In this document: piece after piece, positions 1 to 12,800 of the stretch | Position numbering within the stretch: the first letter of the stretch is position 1 | How the letters are laid out: the number at the start of each line of letters is the position of its first letter | NCBI GenBank assembly: GCA_932294295.1 | Contig: OW028584.1 | Coordinates: 11,354,407 to 11,418,406, forward strand | DNA length: 64,000 nt | Reading direction: 5' to 3' | DNA from: Alitta virens | Lineage: Eukaryota; Annelida; Polychaeta; Phyllodocida; Nereididae | Translations under genes and position numbers: made by a program | Notes under the pieces: generated by a model | Seen by the model: only the letters and a program-made list of their open reading frames with translations | What the model was told of the DNA's origin: nothing | The model's database searches: none

Positions 1-57
1 CACCCTGGATTTGAATTGAGCAACTACAGTAATACTGAAACATATGGACTACAGTAC

Positions 58-3000
58 CTGGTCCCAGGCATTCATATGAAGCAGGGAAAGAGCTATTGCT
101 GTCTGATGTCCCACCAGCCACACTTGGGCTATCACGACCTGAAAATAAGAAATTTGGAAAATTATAAATTCACAACAATTGCGCCACAAGTTGGTTAGTG
201 GCAGTTATAGAAATCCACGCTTACAAAAAGAAAAAAATTACCATTCTTGGCCCCCTTTAATTGTTTCAACTTCCTCGGAGAATTGTTACTTGCTTTATCT
301 TTCTTTAACTTTTTGGCTGAAAGAGAAATGCACATCAAAATAAATAATACATGTATATAAACAGAAAATCTTAAATTTTGTGTTCACTGAAACCAATTAT
401 TTTCAGATCCACAGACCAAACAAAGGTACAAAATTATCATAGTTATACAGCCATAAAATCCATTCAGTTAAATCTAATTTATTTTACAAATCAACACACC
501 TAATCATGACCAGACAGTTGCAATTATGGTATGCCTAACTTAAAAGTTAAGGATAACATGGATTTTAATGTGTCACCCTGTTCAAATTTCAACATCGGAT
601 ACTGATTAATACCCACAAAACATAGAGTCAGACTCTACCTTTTCGATCTCTTCGATCAGATGAGAAATTCCATTCACTATCATTGTCCTCGTTCTCCGAT
701 TCCACGTGATCGTCATTTTCCTCTTCTTTGGCTTTACCAGACCTGGCAATTCTACAAAAAGAAACATTATTATCAAATTTGAGTTGAGTATACATTTTGT
801 CAAAAATACGCAACAACATACACAGACAACTTCGCTGCCAGGGCACTGATCATTTTGACAATGGTGAATCAATCAGCCAAATACTAGATATAAACACTGA
901 CTGATAAACACATGATGGACGCACTAGAAATATGCGATTGCCGTGACCAGCATTTCAAAATAAGGATATTAGCATTGGTTCCATCATAGAATGTCCTGAA
1001 GTGCAATTTATTTGGCAGAATGAATTTTTCAGCAGCATGGCAAAAAAACACCAACCAGAAGTTTGTATTTAATTTACTTTTCTTTATCTGTCATTTTTTA
1101 CCTCCGACTCGCGATCCTAGAACTGTTACGTCCCATCCCCATACACTTTTCTAAATGAGGGGCAAACCGGGAGGCCGCTAAATTGCGAGAACAGTTCGGG
1201 CAGACACACTCCAACTGTTTCTTCATGGGAACATGACCAAAAACATCTCGGCCCTTTTCCACCGAAACTTCTGAATACAAATTGACATTATATTAATTGG
1301 ACAGCAACATTTGATGACCTTGAATATTGACCAGATCAAATCTATCGAAATTATTCTTATAATAACAAGTCTAAATAAAAGCAAGTGGTGATTTCAGTTT
1401 CAAATAAGATGCGTGGACAAAAACACTTGCAGCTGTAAACAGCTGGTAAATCAACAATAATCAGAGTTCAGTTCTAAAGATAGTGTATATTAAAGATATC
1501 GCAGATTAAACTGAACATAGGCTACAACCAATAAATAAAAAGATAAAATTTATGTCTTTGACAGGTTATTAATATTACATTACAGGTTTTAAGTTCAGGT
1601 AACATTATAAAAGAAATAAATTAATCACAGGACAAACTGAGAGTTGAATTATTTTAAACAGGAAAATAAATTGAGGCTGTCTAACCTCTTTGACTCACCA
1701 TACTCACCATACTTTTTCTGAGATCTGAAAAAAAAGATAGTAGTTTATTATGTAATGTTATATTAAAGACATGTTACATGTTATGCTGTTGATTAAGTAA
1801 ACACGTATAGTTTTTTCCATTTACTTATACATATATTCTATATATAATTTACATAATCTCTAATGTTTTATTAGTATGTTTTCTTTATAACCTATATTAT
1901 ATATATAACCTAGATATATGCTATATCATCTGTTATGTTGTATTACATAAAAGATATATAATCAAATGTATATCCCTTGTCATCTATGATAAATGCATGT
2001 TGTGATTATTTGCATATAATCAAATGTATGACTTTTAAACAGTTAAAATAAGCAATTACTTGTATTGATTGATCCTGTTTGATATATTTTTTTTCACAAA
2101 TGTATTGAAAAATGCTGTACTATATATGTTAAAGTGAACACATATTAGTGTTGGATTTAATGGTATATTCATGGTTTGTAGTGTTATTAATTATGAATGT
2201 TTTGATGTACTTCTCATATTATATAACACCTTTGTATCAGTGTTTAATCCTAGTTCTAGATGTGTGAACATTTAAGAAAATGCCAGCTAAGAATCCTATG
2301 TCCATATCTTTTCATTTATGATTCAAAGAAAAATTTTCCTTTCATTTGTAACTGTAGAAAGTTCCAAAGTTATCACCTTTTATCAAAAATCATCATTCAT
2401 CAATAGTTTTTCTGTAATGTACTCATACAAGATATCTTCATTTAAACAATAACGGAATTTAGTAATTCAGTAAATGCTAAAAAAGTCTATCTGCAGTCGA
2501 AAATCGGCTAATATAGAATAATGACTCCTGTAATACCTAAATGTTGAAATATCACATTTATTCTAAGTAAAAGACTGCAATGTACTCAAGCACCTTATTG
2601 GCCATTAACATGATTTACTTGTCCGCTTGTATACTAAAATTTGAACCAAGACACAGAAGTCAGTTTCAAAATCTTTTCAACCTTACTTACTCTTTGTCAG
2701 TTTCATCTAAAAGGAAGACATCTAATTTGCATGCCCTGTGGACTTCAAAACACAAACCGAGCGACACTTCATCAACTAACTCCGCCGTTAATTCTTCAAT
2801 AACTTCCTGCAATCAAAAGATTTTGGAAATTAAATGCAACAGTCAAAAAATCTTTGGTTTTCCCAATCATATAAACAAGCCACATTTAAATTGTTTCTCA
2901 CTGATACATCCTCAGGCATTGGGTTGCTACAGATGTTCAGTAACAATGGACATATTTAGTTTGAACCAGGTGTTATTTCACATGAGATTTTTAACAGTGG

Positions 3001-3534
3001 CTAAAATAAACTATAAGTGCACCTTTTCTTAATTTTAATGCATCAGAGATTAACTGAATAAATTGGTGTTTCTTTTTAAGCTTTAAACAAACAATGCTAG
3101 TATGAACAGCATTCTATATGAAAATATCATAAACGTTGAATTGAATGAAAGTCTCACTCTCACACTGAAAAAAGGAAGGTGAACATGAATGTAGTACAAA
3201 AGATAAATGTCTACTTCATCTTGTTCAGGGTTCACAAGCATCAGTTCTCAATAACATGCAAATCAATATAAAATTTGGTCCTTTACAACTTAACATAAAT
3301 CTATAATATATATACACAGACAACCTTAAGATAAAAATGCCTTATTCATCATGTTCATGTCTTAGCTTTACAGTTTCTTCCTTTTTTTTTTTGAAGATAC
3401 ATACTTTGTTCAAACCTAGTTAACTGTAACCTTTGGCATACCTCATACTCATCTCGGTCGTGCTCCTGATGTGCATTCTCTGCCTCTGAAGCGGCCTCCT
3501 CAAGCATGGCCAAGAGTTCATCTGGTGAGGCCAT
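58..3534 (-). CDS. ATXN7L3: ATXN7L3/SGF11 homologue, SAGA deubiquitinase-module subunit (3' end outside window)
   Basis: Coding exons read on the minus strand are 3534-3442, 2806-2691, 1724-1708, 1270-1102, 751-639 and 138-58. Each is bounded by AG/GT and phases agree throughout, giving about 196 residues before the window ends. In this family the protein anchors the USP22-type deubiquitinase in SAGA, acting on histone H2B in the nucleus. Evidence: an acidic N-terminal helix (from [19 protein letters not shown]), then [22 protein letters not shown], the segment that packs in the deubiquitinase module, then an SGF11 zinc finger with Cys-x2-Cys, PHLEKC and the family signature [14 protein letters not shown] (about residues 90-131). 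A low-complexity acidic stretch follows, then SYECLGP, which in vertebrate ATXN7L3 leads into the SCA7 domain; that domain must lie left of base 58. The start is the first Met after an in-frame TAA in the spliced 5' UTR. Exon 3 is only 17 nt. Family assignment is very secure. Confidence 0.93.
1102..1270 (-). CDS. ATXN7L3: ATXN7L3 exon with SGF11-type C2HC zinc finger
   Basis: This exon carries the diagnostic zinc finger. Two Cys of CVCPNC plus the His and Cys of APHLEKC form the C2HC site, followed by the basic [11 protein letters not shown] helix that contacts the nucleosome acidic patch in yeast Sgf11 (family knowledge). Acceptor AG sits just beyond 1270 and a GTAAAA donor follows 1102 on the minus strand. 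Confidence 0.95.
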
Positions 3535-3659
3535 GATGTCACTCACCGACACCAGGGGTGAGTCTTTTAATCCTAGCTGACTGTAATAAATAAAACAAAA
3601 TAAAATATTCTTAAATCCCATAATGCAACATATGTGTTTACTGATCCAGGATTCAGTTC

Positions 3660-3812
3660 TTCAATGAACAGGATCAGTTCATTATTGGAGTGGATGGCAG
3701 TATGAACAGCATTCTATATGAAATCAGTTGATGAAGTGTCGCTCAGTTTGTGTTTTAAAGCTTGTGAACCCTTTAATGACCAGGATCAGTTCAATATTGG
3801 CTGAGTGGATGG
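3660..3812. repeat. Patchwork insertion built from neighbouring ATXN7L3 sequence
   Basis: Between two imperfect direct copies of a segment (about 3666-3699 and 3779-3812, sharing CAGGATCAGTTCA and GAGTGGATGGCA) lie three short copies of nearby DNA: 3701-3723 repeats 3101-3123 in direct orientation, about 3726-3760 is an inverted copy of coding exon 2 (near 2764-2798), and about 3760-3771 is an inverted copy of 3230-3241. Confidence 0.7.
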
Positions 3813-4134
3813 CACTAACAGACTTGCAAGTACACAGAAAAATTATGAGGACTAATTACAGACTGAAAGACGCACAGAAATGAAATAATGCAATATCATT
3901 CTGTCATCATCATATTTAGCTGCCACAAACAATACACGTCATGTAATGATTACTTTACAATTTCAGATACTTGTCAGAAGCCCATAATGGCACAACAGCT
4001 TTATCAAATCATATAACACTTAACGATAATACACAACAGTCTCTAAAACATGAAACAATTATTATTTTGGCCTCTTACAACTGTTAAGTGTGAGAAATGA
4101 GATTCTTTAGTTGCCATCTGTGAAGCAATCTTAC

Positions 4135-4300
4135 CTCGACTCCACTTTGCTGATTTATATTCGACCATAAAGACGCCCTCCATTTCTAAACCCACTCATC
4201 TCACCATAAAGACTTTGGTACTTGTCTGGTGATATTAACCGGGCAACATTGTATTCAGTGTTTTGTTTATTCCATGTTTTCACAGAAGACAAGCTGGCTC
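4135..4300 (-). other. ATXN7L3: Probable 5' non-coding exon of ATXN7L3
   Basis: On the minus strand a good donor (GAG|GTAAGATTG) lies at 4135/4134. Joined to the acceptor at 3580, the spliced leader contains an in-frame TAA before the first Met, as expected for a UTR. The 5' edge is set loosely by the promoter elements at 4344-4384 and is not defined by sequence. Confidence 0.5.
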
Positions 4301-4343
4301 TTCAAAATCCTCACCCACTTTTGTTTAGACGGGGGTTTCCTTT

Positions 4344-4384
4344 TGCGCATGCGCAGTTGTCGCCCTGTTGTCATGATGACGTCA
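4344..4384. promoter_or_regulatory. NRF1 site plus CRE, likely ATXN7L3 promoter
   Basis: The palindrome TGCGCATGCGCA (4344-4355) is a full NRF1 consensus. A perfect CRE, TGACGTCA, follows at 4377-4384. Both lie in a short GC-richer island (about 4320-4430) just upstream of the inferred ATXN7L3 leader exon. NRF1 plus CRE is a common arrangement for housekeeping promoters, which suits a SAGA subunit. Confidence 0.6.
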
Positions 4385-4435
4385 CGCGGTTAGGGAATTC
4401 CTCCCTCCGTGGATCTCGCGCCAAGGAGGTCCAAC

Positions 4436-6820
4436 AGCAGTTTAAATGTCCGCTAAAAGCATCAGTGAGCATTCTCTCTCCCCCCCCCCTTCAAAATAAG
4501 GTCTTAGCTGCACTCTCTGAGGCCTGAACCAAACTGCAAATTGAAAACGCTTCCAAAACTAATATATGGCACTGTAATATTCCCTGTCCGGAGCTCTCTT
4601 GCTTTGCCCTCCAGGTCTGGTATTTTTAATTGCAGCTTTCCCTACTCCCCATACCAGTCTTTGGAGGCTCCTACGCCACTAAAATAATGATAATAATATG
4701 TATTTGTAAAAAAAAAAATTAAAAAAAAAATGCTCGCTCGTTAATCATGAAATTTGGCATTACAGAAACATAGAAAGAACATGACCTGCAGCTACTGAAT
4801 TAATTTATAAAATACATGTAACGTTTATATGCAGCTGTAATATACAGTGGCGGCCACTTATGATATTATCAATATATTTTACATTAAATATCAATGTTTA
4901 AAAAAATAAAATAAACACACCTGGCAAATGGTTATATATTTAAGTGACTTTTCCCCCGTAGGAATGATGATCAGGGACTTACGAATTGCTTATTATAAGT
5001 TTATGCATGTCTGTTTGTACTTAAAAAGACAAAAATAAAGTATAAAAAATGTCAACTGTATTGGTAATGAATAAAATTGCACTGATTTTAAAATTAATGA
5101 GTACTGGGACACAATCTTTGACTTAATATGCTTGATTCGTAAATTTCATTACTTGTTCATTAATGCTTGTAAGATTACACGCATACTGTGTCCGGTGTCT
5201 GTCATTAAAATTGTATCAGATATCTGCCTGTTTCTTTATAATACATCTTTATATTAAGATTTGCAGGTGCAAACAAATGTTTCAGACTGAGAAATATGAT
5301 TTCATGAGCAAACTCACTTGAATAAAGTCTCTAGTGATGAAAGATCAGCAAAAATCTGAATTTTCGCATGTGATTGGATATTTTTGGCCTTCTCTGTATA
5401 TACCGTATAACTGGATGGAATAATTTTCTCAAAAATCTAAAACTTAAGACGGACATTAATTCAAAGGTTCATGTGCAAAGGACATGACTAATGTTCCTTT
5501 TTTAAAAATGCAGATCTATCTATAGACTTGATATACACAATACACAGTAAATCACATTTGCCTGCAGGTTACTTTTATCAATCACAACTTATCAATTGGC
5601 AAACACCCAGAGTGCTTTATAACCTAGAAACATACATCATGATTTTCAACTGAGTCGTCTACCTATATTTAGCTGATAAACTTATGTACTCACTTTAGCA
5701 GGTAATTACTGCAGGATCCAAAGGATTACACCATCCTGAAATCTAGTTGTTTTGTAGGGATCATATTCAGTAAGTATGCTTAGTTTACTGATGTTATTTT
5801 GAATATTGAAAGCATTCTAAAGTGACTTGGCTGGACAGTTTGTCGACTACCTGTCTACAACTGTAAAAAATGTTAACTCGATACTAGATTGATAAAAAAG
5901 TATATACAAATGCATTTTTACCATACAATATGAACCACGTTTTATTACAGATATGCAATTAGTTACAAAAACAGAACAGTAAAACTATGAAATGATGTAG
6001 GATTGTGATATTGTCAGTTGGTTTAAAAATATACCACCATGATCTTAAAATAGGGCATGATCTATAATTAGCCCAATGAGTCACCTTCTTCTTATCTTTG
6101 AGATAATTTATTCTGAAGATTACAATTGAAGGTTATGATGCCCAGCATAAATTTAATGTATTAATTTTATAGTAATTTTTTTTTTTTTGTTAAATGTCGA
6201 TGCCTTACTACACATATAGAAGAATAGGAAATATACGTGATCATTATTTCTGTTAGACTGTTGTTTGGTGCAATATCATCATAATGTGGACTCCAAACCA
6301 TATCATGTCATCATTACGTCTGCCTCTGGTGGCTGGTCATATAAGCTGACTAAGCTTCAGACCCAGTAGCATTAGGACATTTACACAACATTACATAATT
6401 TGCACATATCTTAAATTAGCAATAAAAATGGGAAGTAGGCCTAATTAGAGTCTTTTTATAAAGCAATATGCCACCAATTCTCTCTGGTATATGAGTTGAT
6501 TTCTTCCCTTATATATATGTTAGTTATGTATACTTCGGGTTAACATTTTTTTGTTTTGTTTTTTGCCCCTATCAGACCATTTTGCAGGAACCAATTATTA
6601 CATGACATGTTTCTAAATGCACTCTGTGTAAAGTATAGCAGTAGAACAACAAAAACGCTTAAACATGTCTTATCAGACCAAGTCAGTTCTTCTGTATCCT
6701 TCTAAACCTGTTTATATTTAGTGCAGTTGTAATGTGAGTTTTAGGCACTTTCATCATTTTCCATAACCAGGTAACCCGAGAGAACAGTTGGAAGTCATGA
6801 GATTCAAAGTGGCACACCTG
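4436..6820. other. Intergenic spacer between divergent ATXN7L3 and G-alpha genes
   Basis: No coding exon seen. It holds AT-rich unique sequence and a SINE-body fragment at about 6268-6388 that also occurs near 14195-14320 and 47265-47340. The two genes are transcribed away from each other, but their promoters are about 2.5 kb apart. Confidence 0.6.
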
Positions 6821-6872
6821 TGACGTAAGCATCGGGACGTCGGCGCATGAGGCAGCGTAATTCGTGACGTCA
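6821..6872 (+). promoter_or_regulatory. CRE half-site and full CRE abutting the G-alpha start codon
   Basis: TGACGTAA occurs at 6821-6828 and a perfect CRE TGACGTCA at 6865-6872; its last base is the A of the start ATG. If used, CREB/ATF-type factors would bind at the beginning of the coding exon. Confidence 0.5.
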
Positions 6873-9800
6873 TGATCCGCCGCTTATCGTGTGGAACTGC
6901 TGGTGATAAAGATGAAGCTAAAACTAGAAACAAACAGTTGTCATTGTTGCTGAAAAAGTGGAAGAAAGAGGAGGCAAGGATTGTCAAACTGCTTTTGTTG
7001 GGTAAGACACTTAATTTTTTATATAAACTGAAGTTGCCAAACTTGGAGACGGTTTGATAATGGTAACAAACAAAATATTCCACCTTCTATTTAGCCTTAT
7101 AAATGCAGGTTAGGGTGCTCCAAAAAAAGTTAAGGTAAAAAAACTCTTGCTCCCCAGAGTTTTTTTCCACTTGTCATATTATGAAATTTGTGAAAAAATT
7201 AGGTCAATATCTCCATTCTAAGCCTTGCCACTAGGCTGTTGAAATATGAGGTATGATAGCCATTGAATTTGTATGGGCTCGGACACCATCATACAGTGGT
7301 TTTTGTTTCTGTTGGACAAGAATAACACACCAAAGACAGTATAATGTCTAGTTGCTGAACTAATTAAATATATTACAGAGGTTTTGAACAATATTGATGG
7401 GGCTTGTGTACCATGTGGCCATCCGCTGAGGGTTTGCAGCCTACTTTTATTTTGTTTTTTTTCTTCCAAGGACCCGGAGAATCAGGGAAAAGCACAATCA
7501 CCAAACAGATGAAGATCATCCACATCGATGGCTTCACACGCGAGTAAGGAAACTTCCACATAAAGATATAGCCAAATTGACATTGATAGATACATAGATA
7601 CATAGATAGATGGATAGATGGATAGATGGATAGATATAAAGATATAAAGATAGGTAGATAGGTAGATAGATAGATAGATAGATGGATAGATGGATAGACA
7701 GATAGATTTAGTTAGCATTGATGTTGTCTTTACCGTATTAAGTTGTGATAAACAGTCTTAAACTTCAACTTGTCATACTAAGATCTGTCAACTTTAATGT
7801 TCAGTGAAATCAATGAAATACAAAAGATGCTGAAGTCCTGTTGAATGTGTCAAAGAAGAAAAACAAAAAACAGTCATCAAATTCTTTGAATAAATTTAGT
7901 TTTAGCAGTGTACATTTCAGGAACGAGAAGGTTTCGTTATTTTTAAAATGAGTATTTAAGGGGGGATAAAGGGAAAGTCCCGGTGACCAAACAAGAGTTT
8001 CATCCTCTGTATAGGATTAACTTAATTAATAACATTTACAACACCCTGATTGTAAATCAAGGAAGAAACACCATATTTATAAAGTAACCATAAAGTTTTG
8101 CCAGGTCATGAGTGAAGGTGCATCGACCTTGACATGAGATACTGATGCACACATTTCATACGCTTACTATATAGATGTATTCAAATGCTCTTGATCCATA
8201 CCATCTTCCTGAAGCAAGCCAAAATCCTCTGCATGGCTACGGCGTGTGCCTTGCTAGATTTCACGGCAATGCCGTAGTTTTTTTGCCTTCGCCCTCTGGC
8301 GGTAAATAGACGCCTGACTAAGTAGGTCAGCCAATGCAAGCAACGCACCAGTGCTTCAAAACGCTCGACCGTCACTGCTGGCCACGTTGCTGCGCTAAAT
8401 ATAGATACTTTGTAAACACTTGCGCTGATTTGGCGATCCACAGATGGTCATCGCGACTAATCAAAATAGATATGCATAAACCAGCTAATCAAGCCCATTT
8501 CTAGCAAGGCACATGCCGTAGCCGTGCGGAGGAGTTTGTCTTGCTTTAGTAGGATGGATCCATACTTGAAGCAAATCATGAAGAAAAATTAGGATTAACA
8601 ACTACAGTGAATGACAATGACAAACCTAAGAGGGTTCAACTTATAAATCAATATAGTCAAGTCCAGTTTTCACTTATATATTTTTCATTTATTTTCCTTT
8701 CAGAGAGCAAACTGAACGAGTAGAAGACATAAAAAAGAATATTAAAGACTCAATTTTGGTGGGTAAATTTGATTTTCGTGAATTTGAGCAAGGTTCATTC
8801 ATAATTTGTATATTCTGTATGTATATACTGTCATAATATTTGAGTTATGGCTTTTTATTTTTTTCAGTCAATATTAGGTGCAATGGATTTTTTACACATT
8901 CCTCTTGAAGAAGAAACTTTGCTAGACAGTGTCAATTATATCATGAAGAATGCACCAGAAAGAGATTTTGACTACCCACAGGTAATGCATTGCTTTACAA
9001 TTATACCAATGCTATCACTCTTGTCTTGATAATTAGATATGCAATTTTATATACTGAGATTAATAAATACATAATTTAAAATATCTTCATGACACACTCT
9101 AATATTCTGATTATCTAACTGCTGTAAAATTTTCCAGTGTGTACCGTAAATTTTACAGAAACCTCCTGTGACTTATACACAACAACTTTTCACAGGGCAC
9201 ACATTTGTCCAAATAAAATGTCACTGTTCTCACTCCAAGATAAAACAAGCCTTCGACTAAACAATCTGTTTATATCCAATGATTTCTAGGGAAGCAGTCA
9301 ATCAATTTAGACTCAGTCAAATTGTCAATCAATTTAACCCAGTCAAATTGTCAATCAATTTAGACCCAGTCAAATTGTCTAAAAGGTTAGCTTATTCCAA
9401 AGTCCAAAAGAATTGCTATAATATCTATGACCTACACAAGCCGAACTGGATATATCGTTTTATTTTTTCTTTCGTTTTTAACATTTTCTGTTGCATAATC
9501 AAACTTTGATAACAATTGATACCACATATGGTAGCAAAGTCCAGATCTATATTTAATTTACTACAGTTCAAGTTTGATCACCGGCGGATCCAGCCTTAAT
9601 TTTATAGTGGCCCATGACATAGTGACCTAGAGACACCGCAATAGTCATGCTTTTGGCCCCCTACCTCACCCCGTTGAGGCCGGGCTGGATCCGCCAGTGA
9701 AAAATGTACCAATGAGTTTGATTATACTTATTGAACTTTAGTTTAATGACTGGAAAGTCCCACTACACCTTTTAGATAGATATCTATATATGGAACTTAG

Positions 9801-12800
9801 CCCCTACACTACAGTTCCATGATCTTGTTGCACTAAAGCTTCTAGTGTTTAATGAAGTGGTTATTGCTTAGCAGTGAGAGTCCAGGATCTGAAGCCTTAG
9901 TACAATCCAGTTAAAGTCAAACTGTGTTCCCCACAAAGTCCAAAGATTTACATATTGAAATGTACTATGTGAGATCAGCCTTCACTCAAGAATACATGAC
10001 TAAATAGCCAGAACTCTCTGCTGCTGTTTTGTCTCTCTGTCTCTCTGTCCCTCTCTGTGCTTCCCTCTCTCTGCAGAGGAGGGCCCAGTGCAGGCTAAAT
10101 ACTTGGCCTAAAGTGGCCAGGTTGGCCTGTGGCAGGAGCAGCTGCAGATGGGCATGCTCAAAGATGCTTCTGGAAATTTCCTAGTATAGTTATACTTTTG
10201 TGTAATAATTTGTATGAAGGATTCAGGGAGCATTAATGAATGAGTGAGCATCTTGTAGGGGAGCATGATATGTTCTTTTTGCAAATGTGCTTTATGGAGT
10301 GTAAAATTAATTATTTTTTTTTAAAGATTGTATTACAAATGGGGCCAGGAATGCAGAACTTTGGTAATGATTAATTTGCGGGACTTTACAGACACTTTTT
10401 GACATTTTACACCTATTTGATTTTTTGACGGTGTCATGCATGAATGACCCCCATAGCTATTTTAGTTTGACTAACATGTTATAGTCTTATTCAGCTTACC
10501 TGAATATAATGTATGGCGTAATTCATTACTAACTATGTTTACTTTTTGATATGGGTGATTCTGATCAATATAATTTTGGACCCATGATATTACTGAGCAT
10601 ATGATAAAAGATATAATAAAAGAGCACTGGCATAAGATACCCTCCTCCCCAATATAAATATACAAATAAATAAATGAATGAATGGAAAAATATACGTCCA
10701 GTTCACCAATTACCCAAATTCAGACTATTATTAAATCAAATGCCACCTTATGAATTCATTTGTAGGCGAGCCTCAGCCTATAGAAAATCTTCATCATAGG
10801 AGAGGCTTTCCTTCGTAAACGCCTTTACTCTATTGAAGATTCTGTTCCAAATATTGTCAAAATGCACCCAGTGAGGTCCTTTTCTGTTAGGGGTATTAGC
10901 TGTAACTGTTGAAAAGATAGAAGATGAAACCCGTTTGGAACCTCTGAGAGAGGCACCTTTTTGTAGGAGGTTTTTCCAAAATACCTGTTGGAGCCTCATG
11001 ATGCTCCTGTTGTTACCTGTGAAGCAGTGGTCACTCCATTGCAGGCCTCTGGCTCTGATTGTCACGAGGGACACACCCACAACAGGTGCCACCTGTCAGG
11101 TGACTCACCAAAAAAGGAATTATGGATTTTAAAATAATTCTTGTAAATGAAACTGTCAAACTGGCCACACATTCACTGTTTCTCATTTCTCTAGTAAACA
11201 GCATTACATATAAACATGCCAATGTTGCACTATATACAATTATTTCACGATTCTCCATCCTTCTAAAATCTGGTAAAACTCATCATTCTAGAGTTTTTCC
11301 CCATGTTCGTCATTCAGTTTTTAATGCGACATTGCCTACAAAAATGTTTCAATTTTCAGGAGTTTTTTGATCACGTGGAGAAAGTGTGGCGTGATGGTGG
11401 GGTGCAAGAGTGCTACAGGAGATACAATGAATACCAGTTGATAGACAGTGCCAAATAGTAGGTGTGAATGTTTGCTATCAAACATTTTCAGCCTCTAAGT
11501 TTTAAGTGTACCTCAAAAAAATATACAGTTTGCATAAAGACTAATTTTTGGTGCACTACAAAAAAATTTAGTTTGCTTAAAGACTGTGCTAATGTTCAAA
11601 TATATTTCCACCTGTTTTTTTTTTTTTTTTTTTTTTTTTTTGGGGTCATATTTTCTAACAAGTAAAACTATTCCTTTCTAGCTGCTAACAGTTTGCTCTA
11701 ATTCTGTAACAGTTATTTTTCTGTAACCATGGCAACTGGCCATGGTGATGACAATAATGCAAGAATTTTCCTTGGAGAGAAAGGATACCTGTTAATTGAT
11801 AAGTGTTCTTATGGATTAGAAAATTGTGCTGCTCAATGACATGAGAAAAAAATATTACCTCAAAACAAGTGGAGTTAGTGGACATTTGAATCCTTCATTA
11901 ATCAAGTTATTTTAAAAAGCTTGATCATGTCCAGCTTGTGAACTGTAGTTATAGTAGGATCCTTTATGAATGTCAACTTGTTTTTCATATTTTTCCATTA
12001 ATGGCATGGAGCAGCATAACATTAACAGAATGTTAACAACAAGTCAAATCCCAACTTTCTAACCCATGAAAGCCCCTCTCAGACCCAACTGACTTCAAGT
12101 TTAATGATGATTATTTGCTATATCGTCATCATTATGGTAAGCAGCAGAAATTGCTATGGAGAATATAGCAAAATTCTGGTCATTTGGTTCCCACCCAAAT
12201 TGTTTCAATGTTGGCACGATGTTGGCAATGTCAAAATGATGTTGTTCCAACGGCAGGCGATATAGAAACGACACTGGTCCAATTTGGAATGCTATCTGGC
12301 ATTACTGTTTCAGTCAGCTACAAAGTTTATTAGGCCTATTGGTTTAAATATTTTATTTTTTTTCACCAAGTTTTCTAGACAGAGTTTCAACAATCAGAAA
12401 GGATGGCTACATTCCATCTGACCAGGTGTGTATTTGATCTTCTGTGTTAACAATGGAAAAGTTTCATGTATTTTATTTGACCTGAGATTAATCTTGTTTT
12501 TATATCGAAGGATATCCTGAGATGTCGCGTCATGACTAACACGATTCAACGGATTAACTTCAGTGTAGAGGATGGAACAAACATTGTCAACTTCAGGTAA
12601 TTTCATAATGAGCATATTCTGGTACTACATGGATTTTTGACTTTTCTGTCTTCCATCAATTTTTCGTTTATTCCCACACCAATATTATTTCTTATTACTG
12701 TGTTTTCCAACTATGAGATTAGGTTTTGGTATTCTATTTGTGTAAATAATGGTTATACAGTTAGCCTAATATGAGTCAGTAGATCATTAGTAGGCCAAAA

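Noticed and set aside
2580..3032. 150-codon plus-strand open frame
   Set aside because: It overlaps the antisense ATXN7L3 exon 2, which has splice sites and family identity; the plus frame has no recognisable protein.
7482..7718. Open frame of Tyr/Leu/Ser/Ile repeats
   Set aside because: Translation of the GATA microsatellite. The same applies to frames at 12881-13168, 33987-34322, 40739-41209 and 40776-41042.
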